DNA of 61,203 nt from Clostridiales bacterium GWF2_38_85. GTDB taxonomy: Bacteria; Bacillota; Clostridia; Oscillospirales; CAG-382. The stretch spans positions 78,083 through 139,285 of the forward strand of contig MGOY01000008.1 of NCBI GenBank assembly GCA_001797275.1, read 5' to 3'. Shown piece after piece: positions 8,067 to 16,017 of this stretch. The first letter of the stretch is position 1. Each line of letters starts with the position of its first letter. The translations under genes and the position numbers were made by a program. The notes beneath the pieces were generated by a model that worked only from the letters and a program-made list of their open reading frames with translations, was not told the origin of the DNA and did not search any database.

Positions 8067-8951
8067 TTAATCCAGTCCTATAAGTAATTTAGCAAGTTCA
8101 GAATCTTTACTTAGAATAACTGTTTTATCATTACCGTTAAGCGATGCTTTAAGTACCTCGAGTGAGCGGATAAACTGATAGAAATCCTGCTTTTCCTGAG
8201 TATCGAAAGTTTGGGCAAGAATGCTCATATATTCCTGTTCGCCTTCAGCTATTGTTAACTTCGCTGTCAATTCTGCATCAGAAATCATTACATTATATGC
8301 TCTGTCTGCCTCTGTTTTTATCTTTGTTGCATCCTTTTCAGCTTCAGCAATTATTGTCGCTGCAAGTTTATTTCTTTCGGATATCATTCTTTCATAAACA
8401 GAATTTTCATTTTCTGTTGGTAAATCAAACCTTTTTATTTTAACATCCTTTATTGTTATACCATAAACTTGAGATGCCTTTGCAACATTATCTGTTATCT
8501 GCTTATATATTTCATTTCTCAAAGACGGATCATCTTCGTTTATAATATCATTTTGATTTAATGTACCCATTAGGTTCTTTACATTATTATAAGTAATGCT
8601 ATCTAATCTCGATTTTGCGTTTTCGATACTTCCAATTGTGCTATAAAAAGTAAGTGGATCTGCAATTTCCCATGCGATATAAAAATCAACAGTCATAGCC
8701 ATTTTGTCTTTTGTAAATACACTTGATGGCTCTATGTCATATATTAAAACTTTTTTTGAATAATACTTAACATTATCAATAAAAGGTGTCTTAAACTGAA
8801 GTCCTGCTTCAGAAACAACCTTCTCTATTTTAGAAAATCTTAAAACACAGGCATATTGATCTTCCCGTACAATATATATTGAACTAAAAAAAACAATGAT
8901 TGAAAACAGCAATATAACTCCAATTATAATAAGAAATATAAATTTTTTCAT
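8067..8951 (-). CDS. hflC: SPFH-domain membrane protein HflC
   Basis: 294 residues: one N-terminal membrane helix (FIFLIIIGVILLFSIIVFF), then a prohibitin/SPFH domain starting IVREDQYACVLRF, and a coiled-coil region rich in Ala/Glu (AATIIAEAEKDATKIKTEADRAY). HflC with HflK forms a large membrane cage; in E. coli it modulates FtsH protease. Its start overlaps the hflK stop by one base, as expected for translational coupling. Confidence 0.9.
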   Translation of the reverse strand: MKKFIFLIIIGVILLFSIIVFFSSIYIVREDQYACVLRFSKIEKVVSEAGLQFKTPFIDNVKYYSKKVLIYDIEPSSVFTKDKMAMTVDFYIAWEIADPLTFYSTIGSIENAKSRLDSITYNNVKNLMGTLNQNDIINEDDPSLRNEIYKQITDNVAKASQVYGITIKDVKIKRFDLPTENENSVYERMISERNKLAATIIAEAEKDATKIKTEADRAYNVMISDAELTAKLTIAEGEQEYMSILAQTFDTQEKQDFYQFIRSLEVLKASLNGNDKTVILSKDSELAKLLIGLD

Positions 8952-9937
8952 TAATTATTACTCCCATCAACAAAAGTGTCTATCGGTAACAATTTCTGCA
9001 ATGTCCCGTCACCTGTATCAATATATAATGTTACTCCATCTAAAGCATCTTCAAGTGCTTCATAATACATTCGAGTTTTTGTTATATCACGATTTAGTAT
9101 ATATTGTCCATACATTGCATTAAACATCGCAACTTGTTTGTTTGCTTCATTAATTCGGCTGACTTTTTCATATTCAGCTTGTTTTATTAATTTATCTGTT
9201 TCAGCGTCAATCAACTTCTGCTTTTCCGCTTCATATTGGCTTGCCTGGTTCAAAAGTGTTTGACGTTTTTGCCCTGCATTTATTACAGCAGCAAACGCTT
9301 CTTTAACATCATCTGTTGGTGGTTCGCTATCTTGAATTCGGATAGCGTTAAGTTTTAACCCAATGTCATATGTTGAAAGTTCAGCTATCGATAATTCATA
9401 TACCGATGTCTCAAGCTGTGCCTTGCCATCAGTAATTACATTATCCACCTTCAAAGAACCAACAACACTTCTGATTTGACTTTGTATAAGCAGCTTAAGT
9501 AATTCTTCAGGATCTTCGGAAGCATATAAATACTTTTCCGGATCGCTTATTTGGTATTCTACATAAAAATCGATATTGACTATATTATAATCACCGGTAA
9601 TCATTTTACTTTCAATCTCAATTGCTGTAGTATTACCACTTTTATCAGTTCTATAACCGATGTCAATTGATCTTATAACGTTCACATCAACTAAAGTTGC
9701 ATGTTGAACACCAGGGATCTTCAAATGCAGTCCTGCACCTTCAACCGATGTTACCTTACCGAATGTTGTAACAACTGCTTTCTGTTGATCATTGACTGTA
9801 TACCACATTGAGCTGACAATTAAAATCACTAAGAAAATAATTATTCCCAGTATAATATATCTGGTAATTTTCTTTGAATCTTTCTTATACTTCTTTGCGT
9901 CATTTCTTATTTTTTCCCAGTTATTCGTATTGTTCAA
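8951..9937 (-). CDS. hflK: SPFH-domain membrane protein HflK
   Basis: 328 residues: a short charged N-terminus, one membrane helix (YIILGIIIFLVILIVSSMW), then VNDQQKAVVTTFGKVTSVEGAGLHLKIPGVQ, a canonical HflK SPFH start, and a coiled-coil segment (NQASQYEAEKQKLIDAETDKL). The start codon is TTG at 9937 with GGAGTGAGG just upstream. It is first of the hflK-hflC-GNAT group. Confidence 0.9.
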   Translation of the reverse strand: MNNTNNWEKIRNDAKKYKKDSKKITRYIILGIIIFLVILIVSSMWYTVNDQQKAVVTTFGKVTSVEGAGLHLKIPGVQHATLVDVNVIRSIDIGYRTDKSGNTTAIEIESKMITGDYNIVNIDFYVEYQISDPEKYLYASEDPEELLKLLIQSQIRSVVGSLKVDNVITDGKAQLETSVYELSIAELSTYDIGLKLNAIRIQDSEPPTDDVKEAFAAVINAGQKRQTLLNQASQYEAEKQKLIDAETDKLIKQAEYEKVSRINEANKQVAMFNAMYGQYILNRDITKTRMYYEALEDALDGVTLYIDTGDGTLQKLLPIDTFVDGSNN

Positions 9938-10099
9938 TTACCTCACTCCTTTTCACATTAAAATTTATGCTCAATTAAGCATATTTATATTATCAGTTAT
10001 TATAACATGCTATATTGCCCGACGCAAGATATTTTTACAATTTATATAAAATCCGATGTTTTAAATTCCTTCTATAATGCTTATTTCACAAAAACACTA

Positions 10100-10128
10100 T
10101 TGACATTTGAGGGTCTGTGGTGTAGAAT
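10100..10128 (+). promoter_or_regulatory. Promoter of the solute-binding lipoprotein gene
   Basis: TTGACA at 10100-10105, 17-bp spacer, TAGAAT at 10123-10128; the ATG is 36 nt downstream of the -10 element, with AGGAGG at 10148-10153. Confidence 0.85.
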
Positions 10129-10163
10129 AACACTGTTATAAACTATTAGGAGGATGTTCCCAA

Positions 10164-12008
10164 ATGAAGAAACGCTTAATCGCTGTTTTGTTGGTTCTGA
10201 TGATGCTAAGCACCACGCTCTTATCGTCGTGTGATAAAACAACACCACCAGAAGATATAGTAATACCTGTTTACACTCTTTACGGTATTACAGGTGATAC
10301 GACAACACCTGAAGCTATTTTACAGGTAGAGCTTGCATTAAACAGAATTTTAATAACTAATTTTGATGTAGCAGTAAAATTAATGCTCTTCACAGAAGAT
10401 GAATATGACGATGCTCTTGCACAAGCATTCCAGGATGTTGAGGATTACAAAGTGCAAAAAGCTGCTGAAATTTCTGCTTCCAAAGCCGCTGCAGCTTCTA
10501 ATAAAAAAGCCGGTTTAACCATATCCGATGGATCTGAAATTGAAAGTGGTTACACTGCTGATAATATTATTGACACCTTAGAATCCGGTCAAGAAATTGT
10601 TCTTCCCGAACCTAGAGTTGATATATTTCTCGTTTGCGGTAAAGATGATTATTATCAATTTGCCGAGGATAAAATGTTTACGGATAAAGGCATTGCAGAC
10701 AAATTAAACAGTGAAGCAAAAGCTTTACTCAAATATATACATCCATATTTTATCGCTGGAAATGCTTCAGAAATAAGTGCTGCAAGAGTTGATAAATATA
10801 TTTACGGTGTTCCCAACAACGGTCCTATCGGTGAATATGAATACTTTGTATTTGACAAAGAACTTCTCAATAAATATAAATTTGATGCTCCTTCCCTGAA
10901 AACATTATACGATGTTGAGTTATTTCTTGAAGTTATAAAAGAAAACGAACCTGATATTATACCGATCACCGGTACAACAACTCCTAATAATGTATCCTTC
11001 CTATTCCAGGATGGTTTCCCTGTTGCAGTTGACGAAAATGGATACACCTTTGGAACCTATCTTTCTGAAGATATGAAATCATACTTTGAAATGATAAATC
11101 GCTTCCGCCAGAAAGGTTATCTACCTAACGGAGAATTAAGTAAAGACGATCGTTTTGCAGTAACTATTATAAAAGGCAATCTTGGTGATATCGAAACTCT
11201 TGCAGAAGAAACCGGCAGAGAATATGAGTATGTAATTTATAAAAACCCTGTCGGAACAGCAGAAAATATGCTTGAAAACGTATTCTGCTTCGGTAAAGAC
11301 TGTGTTTCTGATGATCTCAGCGGTGCTCTAAAGATTGTCCGATTGATCAATACTGATATCTCTGCAAGAAACATATTCCAATATGGTATTCTGAATCAAA
11401 ATTATGAATTTGATGATAACGGTCAGGTCGTCCTTTTAGATAGTGAAAAATACGATTACAAAATGAACAAAGCGCAGACAGGCAACCAATTCCTTTGCTA
11501 TACTTTAGCTGGCGAGGATTCTAAAATCTGGGATAATGCAAAAACACAGAACCTTGATGCAACTATATCACCGTTTATCTCCCTTGTTTACAAGCGCCTT
11601 GAAGTTGAAGTTAAAGCTCCTGAAACATCGGATGAATCAATTGATGTTGTATCTACTGATGCTGAGTCCACAGACACAAGTGAAACCTCGGGTTTTGAAG
11701 CTCCCACTGAAGAATCCGAAGCTGAAGTAATTTTGGAACCGGATTACAAAACATTATATACAAATATAACAAACAAATATTATGATGATCTGATAAACGG
11801 AACCGGTAATTTTGAAGAAATCTGGGCTAATATACTAAAAGAACTTGAAGAAGCCGGTGATGGATACGAAATAGCTTTAAGAACCAGCTTCGAACCACAG
11901 ATTAAGTCTTCAGTCTCCTCTTATCCCACTGAGGATAGCCCTTATGATTACATGATAGATCCTGATTCTGAAACCTCAGAAACTTCTTCAGTAGAAGCAT
12001 CACAATAA
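10164..12008 (+). CDS. Solute-binding-type lipoprotein
   Basis: 614 residues. The N-terminus MKKRLIAVLLVLMMLS ends in the lipobox LLSSC (Cys 23), so it is a secreted lipoprotein. The body resembles extracellular carbohydrate-binding proteins of ABC importers: segments such as DKYIYGVPNNGPIGEYEYFVFDKELL, LYDVELFLEVIKENEPDIIPI and RFRQKGYLPNGEL. Two features are unusual: an Ala/Lys-rich insertion near residues 95-120 and Ser/Glu/Thr-rich linkers near 480-520 and at the very C-terminus. No permease or ATPase gene is adjacent and the gene has its own promoter and terminator. It may serve a distant transporter or act as a sensor partner; the ligand is unknown. Confidence 0.7.
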   Translation: MKKRLIAVLLVLMMLSTTLLSSCDKTTPPEDIVIPVYTLYGITGDTTTPEAILQVELALNRILITNFDVAVKLMLFTEDEYDDALAQAFQDVEDYKVQKAAEISASKAAAASNKKAGLTISDGSEIESGYTADNIIDTLESGQEIVLPEPRVDIFLVCGKDDYYQFAEDKMFTDKGIADKLNSEAKALLKYIHPYFIAGNASEISAARVDKYIYGVPNNGPIGEYEYFVFDKELLNKYKFDAPSLKTLYDVELFLEVIKENEPDIIPITGTTTPNNVSFLFQDGFPVAVDENGYTFGTYLSEDMKSYFEMINRFRQKGYLPNGELSKDDRFAVTIIKGNLGDIETLAEETGREYEYVIYKNPVGTAENMLENVFCFGKDCVSDDLSGALKIVRLINTDISARNIFQYGILNQNYEFDDNGQVVLLDSEKYDYKMNKAQTGNQFLCYTLAGEDSKIWDNAKTQNLDATISPFISLVYKRLEVEVKAPETSDESIDVVSTDAESTDTSETSGFEAPTEESEAEVILEPDYKTLYTNITNKYYDDLINGTGNFEEIWANILKELEEAGDGYEIALRTSFEPQIKSSVSSYPTEDSPYDYMIDPDSETSETSSVEASQ

Positions 12009-12020
12009 AAATAGCTGACG

Positions 12021-12054
12021 AACCGAGGTGCCTGATGGTACCCCGGTTTATTTT
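12021..12054 (+). terminator. Intrinsic terminator after the lipoprotein gene
   Basis: Stem AACCGaGGTgCC / GGtACCcCGGTT with a TGAT loop, followed by TATTTTAT. It overlaps the 3' end of the convergent glycosylase gene. Confidence 0.75.
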
Positions 12055-12527
12055 ATATAGTCAAGTATAATCTTATAATGTCTGATTAATATGTCTAAAT
12101 TCATTGCAGCATTTGCCGGGCTTGGGGATGGTAAAGCTATGCTATCCTTTCCTGTGAGCTTATTATACAAATTTGTTGCGGTAATCCCCGTTGTAAATAC
12201 TGTTTTAATTTTTGCAACATCAAAAATTATATCAAAATCATTAACAATAGGATTTTTTATACTTGCATCAGCTGCACCTTTTATCTCGCAGCTGTATATA
12301 ACATCCCACATTGCAATGTAATTCAGCAATAGAATCTCTCTTTTTTCATCTATATTTTCCGGAACTTTCTTTTCAAGCACAGCTGCAAGTACCTTCCAGA
12401 ACCTATTTTGCGGGTGTCCGTAAAAGAAACCTTGATCACGTGATTTTGGCGATGGGAATGAACCGAGTATCAGTATTTTTGATTCTTGATTATACACCGG
12501 CTGAATATTATGAATTATTGTATTCAT
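12048..12527 (-). CDS. DNA-deoxyinosine (hypoxanthine) glycosylase, UDG superfamily family 6
   Basis: 159 residues. ILILGSFPSPKSRDQGFFYGHPQNRFWKVLA is the diagnostic N-terminal signature, and LPSPSPANAAMN is the second active-site motif. Members excise deaminated bases, chiefly hypoxanthine, from DNA. Single gene, convergent with the upstream lipoprotein gene. Confidence 0.88.
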   Translation of the reverse strand: MNTIIHNIQPVYNQESKILILGSFPSPKSRDQGFFYGHPQNRFWKVLAAVLEKKVPENIDEKREILLLNYIAMWDVIYSCEIKGAADASIKNPIVNDFDIIFDVAKIKTVFTTGITATNLYNKLTGKDSIALPSPSPANAAMNLDILIRHYKIILDYIK

Positions 12528-12564
12528 TACAACTCCAAATCTTAATAGATTTTTATAAAAACAA

Positions 12565-12593
12565 TTGACAAACTCGCTTTCTTGTTATATTAT
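12565..12593 (+). promoter_or_regulatory. Promoter of tRNA-Gly
   Basis: TTGACA at 12565-12570, 17-bp spacer, TATTAT at 12588-12593 (overlapping a TATAAT shifted by 3), about 75 nt before the tRNA. Confidence 0.7.
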
Positions 12594-12670
12594 AATATAA
12601 GAATTTCAACATGTAAAGACAATAGTTAAAAAGCCTCTGCTCTTCTGTTGATTTATTGTATATAAAATGT

Positions 12671-12744
12671 GCAGGCATAGTTTAGTGGTAAAACGACCGC
12701 TTCCCAAGCTGTAGATGCGGGTTCGATTCCCGTTGCCTGCTCCA
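12671..12744 (+). tRNA. tRNA-Gly (anticodon CCC)
   Basis: 74 nt with encoded CCA. Acceptor arms GCAGGCA/TGCCTGC, D-arm GTTTAGTGGTAAAAC, anticodon loop TTCCCAA (CCC), T-arm CGGGTTCGATTCCCG. The anticodon stem has one C-T mismatch. It reads GGG codons. Its 3' end is partly duplicated at 14005-14031. Confidence 0.93.
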
Positions 12745-12774
12745 AATAGCAAGGTTGTAAAATGCCTTGCTATT
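12745..12774 (+). terminator. Hairpin directly after tRNA-Gly
   Basis: AATAGCAAGG pairs with CCTTGCTATT across a 10-nt loop, starting at the first base after the CCA. It has only a weak T-run after it, so it may also assist 3' processing. Confidence 0.6.
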
Positions 12775-12898
12775 ACTTATTATATAGGTATGTCAATAAC
12801 AATACTGCGATTTTAGTATTGTAAAAAGTTACAATGCATAGTAATAAATTACAACTGTGTTGCACTTTTTACAATGCCATACAACACGATATGCAACA

Positions 12899-12927
12899 CA
12901 AAAAGCCCACAGGTTTGTGGACTTTTT
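12899..12927 (-). terminator. Intrinsic terminator downstream of the conserved hypothetical gene
   Basis: AAAAAGcCCACA / TGTGGaCTTTTT hairpin. On the minus strand it is followed by CTTTTTGTGT; on the plus strand by a T-run as well, so it can act both ways. The 12775-12990 stretch otherwise holds only short AT-rich direct and inverted repeats. Confidence 0.7.
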
Positions 12928-12990
12928 TATATTACTTCCCTTCTACGAACCACTTCGGTGGTGAATAAAAGAATAGAAGCATTTTATAAA

Positions 12991-13545
12991 TCAAGATTCA
13001 AACTGCTTTATTATTCCTTCAGCTATATAATCAGCCATAGTAAGAGCTTCATTTTCTATCATTTCATATTCCGCAATATCTTCAGCAAATTTCCCTGTAA
13101 GTCTCTTTGCAGCTTCATTTTCAGTCATTTTTAAGTGACTGTAAAACATTTTCTGCCATTCTTTCTTGCTCCAATTCGGATTAATTTTAGATAGATATTC
13201 AGAAATATCATCGGCATTTTTATACCATAATACCCTATCTGCATCTACAGCTGCTTGATCTCCTGTTTTTGCATGATTGACCAGATCGGCTGCTATGACA
13301 AGATGATCGGTAAACAACGTTTCAAAGCCTTTTGCTTTTTCAAGTCCATAAAACCGTTGAAGTACTGTTGCAAAATCTCCCGGATTTTTCAAAAGCCGTT
13401 CTGTAACTACCTGAAGATCACCTAAGTCCGATGCAGTACTAATAATGAATGATCTCGTCCACATAACATGTTGCTCCCAAAGTTGACGAAATTTGTTTAT
13501 TAAGTATTGTTGATCATAAGATGTGTGATTATTTTTTCTATACAT
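12991..13545 (-). CDS. Conserved hypothetical alpha-helical protein
   Basis: 184 residues, predicted all-helical, no signal peptide or membrane segment. Recognisable blocks are FRQLWEQHVMWTRSFIIS near the start, HLVIAADLVNHAKTGD in the middle and INPNWSKKEWQKMFYSHLKMT. I know similar proteins from Bacilli and Clostridia, where they are sometimes labelled acetylglutamate kinase without an amino-acid-kinase motif; none is visible here. No function is assigned. It lies between tRNA-Gly and the lasso-precursor-like gene, on the same strand as the latter but separated by that gene's terminator. Confidence 0.75.
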   Translation of the reverse strand: MYRKNNHTSYDQQYLINKFRQLWEQHVMWTRSFIISTASDLGDLQVVTERLLKNPGDFATVLQRFYGLEKAKGFETLFTDHLVIAADLVNHAKTGDQAAVDADRVLWYKNADDISEYLSKINPNWSKKEWQKMFYSHLKMTENEAAKRLTGKFAEDIAEYEMIENEALTMADYIAEGIIKQFES

Positions 13546-13671
13546 ATATAGTCTCCTCTTATTTGTTATATTTATATAATATGATTTTAGTTTTTTAATG
13601 ATACTATTATAAATATAATCTTTAAATATATAGGTATATACAATACATTATATAGATATTGTCAATGTTTA

Positions 13672-13700
13672 TAAAAAATAAGCTCACCCGAAGGTGAACT
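13672..13700 (-). terminator. Intrinsic terminator of the small peptide gene
   Basis: On the minus strand AGTTCACC, TTCG tetraloop, GGTGAGCT, then TATTTTTTAT. The stable UUCG loop and T-run make this a good terminator. It begins 23 nt after the peptide stop codon. Confidence 0.85.
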
Positions 13701-13722
13701 CTGCCATTACTATTATGTATGC

Positions 13723-13842
13723 TTAATTATGCGTCGAATAATAGCCATCTTCGATTATCGAAGGCAAAATACCGCTCTCAGTATTCATTAAAAGTAATTC
13801 CTCCAATTTAGGAGCTTCCCATGTTTGTTTTAATTCTTGCAT
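13723..13842 (-). CDS. Small peptide, probable orphan lasso-peptide (paeninodin-type) precursor
   Basis: A 39-codon gene with ATG at 13842, AAAGGA 9 nt upstream and TAA at 13723. The N-terminal half reads as a RiPP leader: TWEAPKLEELLLMNTE. It has an aromatic-x-x-P-x-L element (W8, P11, L13) and a Thr at 21, eight residues after the Leu. This is the layout of Firmicute lasso leaders, where YxxPxL is bound by the RRE protein and Thr is at position -2. Cleavage after E22 would leave SGILPSIIEDGYYSTHN, with Ser1 and Glu9, suitable for a nine-residue macrolactam ring and an eight-residue tail. No cyclase, protease or RRE gene is in the window, so maturation would need enzymes elsewhere. Motif and gene structure are seen; the class assignment is inference. 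It is too short for standard gene callers to favour. Confidence 0.65.
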   Translation of the reverse strand: MQELKQTWEAPKLEELLLMNTESGILPSIIEDGYYSTHN

Positions 13843-13878
13843 TTTATTTTTCCTTTCGATTATTAAAATTTATAATAT

Positions 13879-13907
13879 ATTATAAATTTTCTAAATTATG
13901 ATGTCAA
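13879..13907 (-). promoter_or_regulatory. Consensus promoter of the small peptide gene
   Basis: On the minus strand TTGACA (13902-13907), 17-bp spacer, TATAAT (13879-13884). Both hexamers match the sigma-A consensus exactly. The start codon is 36 nt downstream of the -10. With the terminator this defines a monocistronic transcript of about 200 nt. Confidence 0.88.
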
Positions 13908-14004
13908 TACAATTTACTAAAAAGTGTGACAAAATCAGCACAATGTATAAATACACTCCAAGTCGGATATGAACATATACCAATACTATTTATAAAATTG
14001 TAAT

Positions 14005-14031
14005 CGGGTTTTATTTTCATTACCTGCTCCA
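14005..14031 (+). repeat. Decayed copy of the tRNA-Gly 3' end (possible attachment-site scar)
   Basis: 27 nt aligning without gaps to the last 27 nt of tRNA-Gly (12718-12744), with 21 matches. Five of the six differences are C-to-T or G-to-A. The last nine bases (CCTGCTCCA) are identical. Same orientation as the tRNA. It encloses 1.26 kb holding the hypothetical and lasso-like genes. The rest of 13908-14168 shows nothing I recognise. Confidence 0.45.
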
Positions 14032-14189
14032 AAAAATCATAACATAATTATCCTCGATTTGTTATATAATGTCATCTTAACAATTTACGAATCCGCATAA
14101 TTGCTGACTTTTTTGATGATTTATGGTATAATAAATGTATAGAAAAGCACCAAAAACCTCAGAAAAGTGTGCACAAGGGTGATGCGGAA

Positions 14190-15596
14190 ATGTATAAATT
14201 TAAGAATAATCAGATAAAATCCAGCGACTTCGGACAACCTGTCGGTATGAAGATGAATCCAAACAATCGATGGGTGAAAAAAGCTGAAATTATCCCATGG
14301 GAAGAAATTGAAAAACAATATGCAAAGCTTTTCACTAATCAAAAAGGAAATGTGCCAAAACCTTTACGTCTTGCACTTGGTGCTTGCATTATTCAGGCAT
14401 AATATGGATTTTCAGATGAAGAAACCACAGCAATGATACAGGAGCCTCCATATCTGCAATTCTTCTGTGGGTTTTCTGAATACAAGTATGAACCACCTTT
14501 TGATCCATCTCTGATGGTGTATTTCCGTAAGAGACTGACACCCGAAATACTTGGAGAACTCAATGAACTCATCATTCAAAAGTTGCAGAAAAAATCGGAG
14601 AAAGATGATGACAATGATAAGCATGAGCCACCTCACAACAAAGGAACACTGATTGTGGACGCCACCTGTGCACCATCTCAAATAAAGTATCTCCGCAGGA
14701 TACCGAGCTACTCAACAAAGCAAGAGAGAATACAGAACAGATTATCACTGAACTGCACAACCCAGCCGATGGGAAAAACCACGCATTCATCCCGAACGCG
14801 CACATAAGGATTACTTACGAATTGCCCGTAAAAAGAAGAAATCGGGAACAGAGATTCGTAAATCAGTAGGTAAACAACTGCGATATCTTCGGCGTAATCT
14901 GGGCATTATTGATACCATGCTGGCAAACGGAAAAGAGTTAAGCCCCAAGCAGACAAAATGCCTGGAAACAATTAAAGCTGCGTATGGACAACAGAAGTAT
15001 ATGTTTGACAGCCATACCCATACGGTGGAAAGTCGCATTGTCAGTCTATCACAGCCATATATCCGTCCAATTGTTCGGGGAAAGGCAAAGTCTCCAGTAG
15101 AATTCGGTGCCAAGCTGGATATAAGTGTTGTGTATGGATTTGTACGTTTGGAAAAGCTGTCCTTTGATGCATATAACGAGGTTACCATTCTCAAAGAAGT
15201 AATCGAACGATACAAAACGAGAACCGGCAGCTATCCGGAACGGGTGCTTGCGAATAAAATATATCGGAATCGCGATAATCTTGTATCGGTCAAAGAAAAG
15301 GGAATTCGACTCTCCGGTCCGGCACTTGGCAGACCAAAGAAGGATGTAGAAACGGATAGAAAGTTGGAATACAGGACAATTGTGATCGTATTAAGGTTGA
15401 ACGAGAATTCAGTCTGGCTAAACGCAAATGCGGATCAGGGCAGATTTATACCCGTTTGCAAGAAACCTCACAGAGTGTGATCGCTTTATCCATAGTTGTA
15501 CTGAACCTAAGGAAGGTTCTCCATGCTTTTTTGTGGCACATTTTTGATTTGTTTCTTGAATCTGTGCCATATTTGAAAATTGGGTTTGTTCAGTAG
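14190..15596 (+). pseudogene. IS5-type DDE transposase, multiply inactivated
   Basis: The reading starts MYKFKNNQIKSSDFGQP at 14190 and follows an IS5-type (DUF772 N-terminal, DDE_Tnp_1) transposase. EPPFDPSLMVYFRKRL and TLIVDATCAPSQIKY are in the first half; DYLRIARKKK, VEFGAKLDISVVYGFVRLEKLSFDAYNE and NKIYRNRDNLVSVKEKGIRLSGPALGRPKKD follow; SLAKRKCGSGQIYTRL and a C-terminal ALSIVVLNLRKVLHAF close it, with TAG at 15594. It is broken by an in-frame TAA at 14400-14402 and by at least three frameshifts (near 14690, 14770 and 15375). I could not define terminal inverted repeats. It is an immobile relic in the tRNA-Gly/tRNA-Pro interval. Confidence 0.88.
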
Positions 15597-15644
15597 ACAT
15601 TATATACATTTCGAGGCTTTATCTTTCTAATTTGTAATTTATGC

Positions 15645-15673
15645 TTGACTTTTATGTGGCATTGTATTATAAT
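15645..15673 (+). promoter_or_regulatory. Promoter of tRNA-Pro
   Basis: TTGACT (15645-15650), 17-bp spacer, TATAAT (15668-15673), 24 nt before the tRNA. Confidence 0.85.
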
Positions 15674-15697
15674 ATCCCTTGCTGTTCATGTTTATAT

Positions 15698-15774
15698 CGG
15701 GGTGTGGCTCAGTTTGGTAGAGCGCTTGGTTCGGGACCAAGAGGCCGTGGGTTCAACTCCCGCCACTCCGACCA
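15698..15774 (+). tRNA. tRNA-Pro (anticodon CGG)
   Basis: 77 nt with encoded CCA. Acceptor CGGGGTG/CACTCCG, D-arm GGCTCAGTTTGGTAGAGC, anticodon stem CTTGG/CCAAG around TTCGGGA (CGG), T-arm GTGGGTTCAACTCCCGC. A degraded integrase lies just beyond its 3' end, in the position usual for elements inserted at tRNA genes. Confidence 0.95.
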
Positions 15775-15973
15775 AGAATCGTCCGAAAACCGCTTATTTA
15801 GGCGTTTTTCTGGCGATTTTTCTATTTCACGGCATTTCAAAAACTTATTGACCACATTTTTGACCATATACAAAGGATACCCCCAAATTCTATTCTGCCG
15901 TTCCAAGGTTGCTGTGAACGGCGTATTCTTTGCTTACAGCGGATCAAATTTTAACCACACTTTGGTCCAAATT

Positions 15974-16009
15974 GCATAGAAGCCCCGACCAAAATCGGGG
16001 CTTCTATGC
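15974..16009. repeat. Perfect 15-bp inverted repeat at the end of the integrase remnant
   Basis: GCATAGAAGCCCCGA and its exact complement around a 6-nt loop. No T-run follows on either strand. It lies 9 bp beyond the end of the integrase-associated remnant and 200 bp from tRNA-Pro; it could be a terminator-like stem or an element-end structure. The 15775-15973 stretch holds no gene; it contains two TTGACCA motifs about 15 bp apart. Confidence 0.6.
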
Positions 16010-16017
16010 ACCTGTGA

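Noticed and set aside
12991-13545. Acetylglutamate kinase, a label I have seen on similar proteins
   Set aside because: The protein is all-helical with no amino-acid-kinase glycine loops or substrate motifs.
14005-14031. A second tRNA-Gly gene
   Set aside because: Only the 3' portion is present; no acceptor 5' arm, D-arm or anticodon arm precedes it.
15641-15979. Open frames running across tRNA-Pro
   Set aside because: They translate the tRNA sequence itself; no coding evidence.
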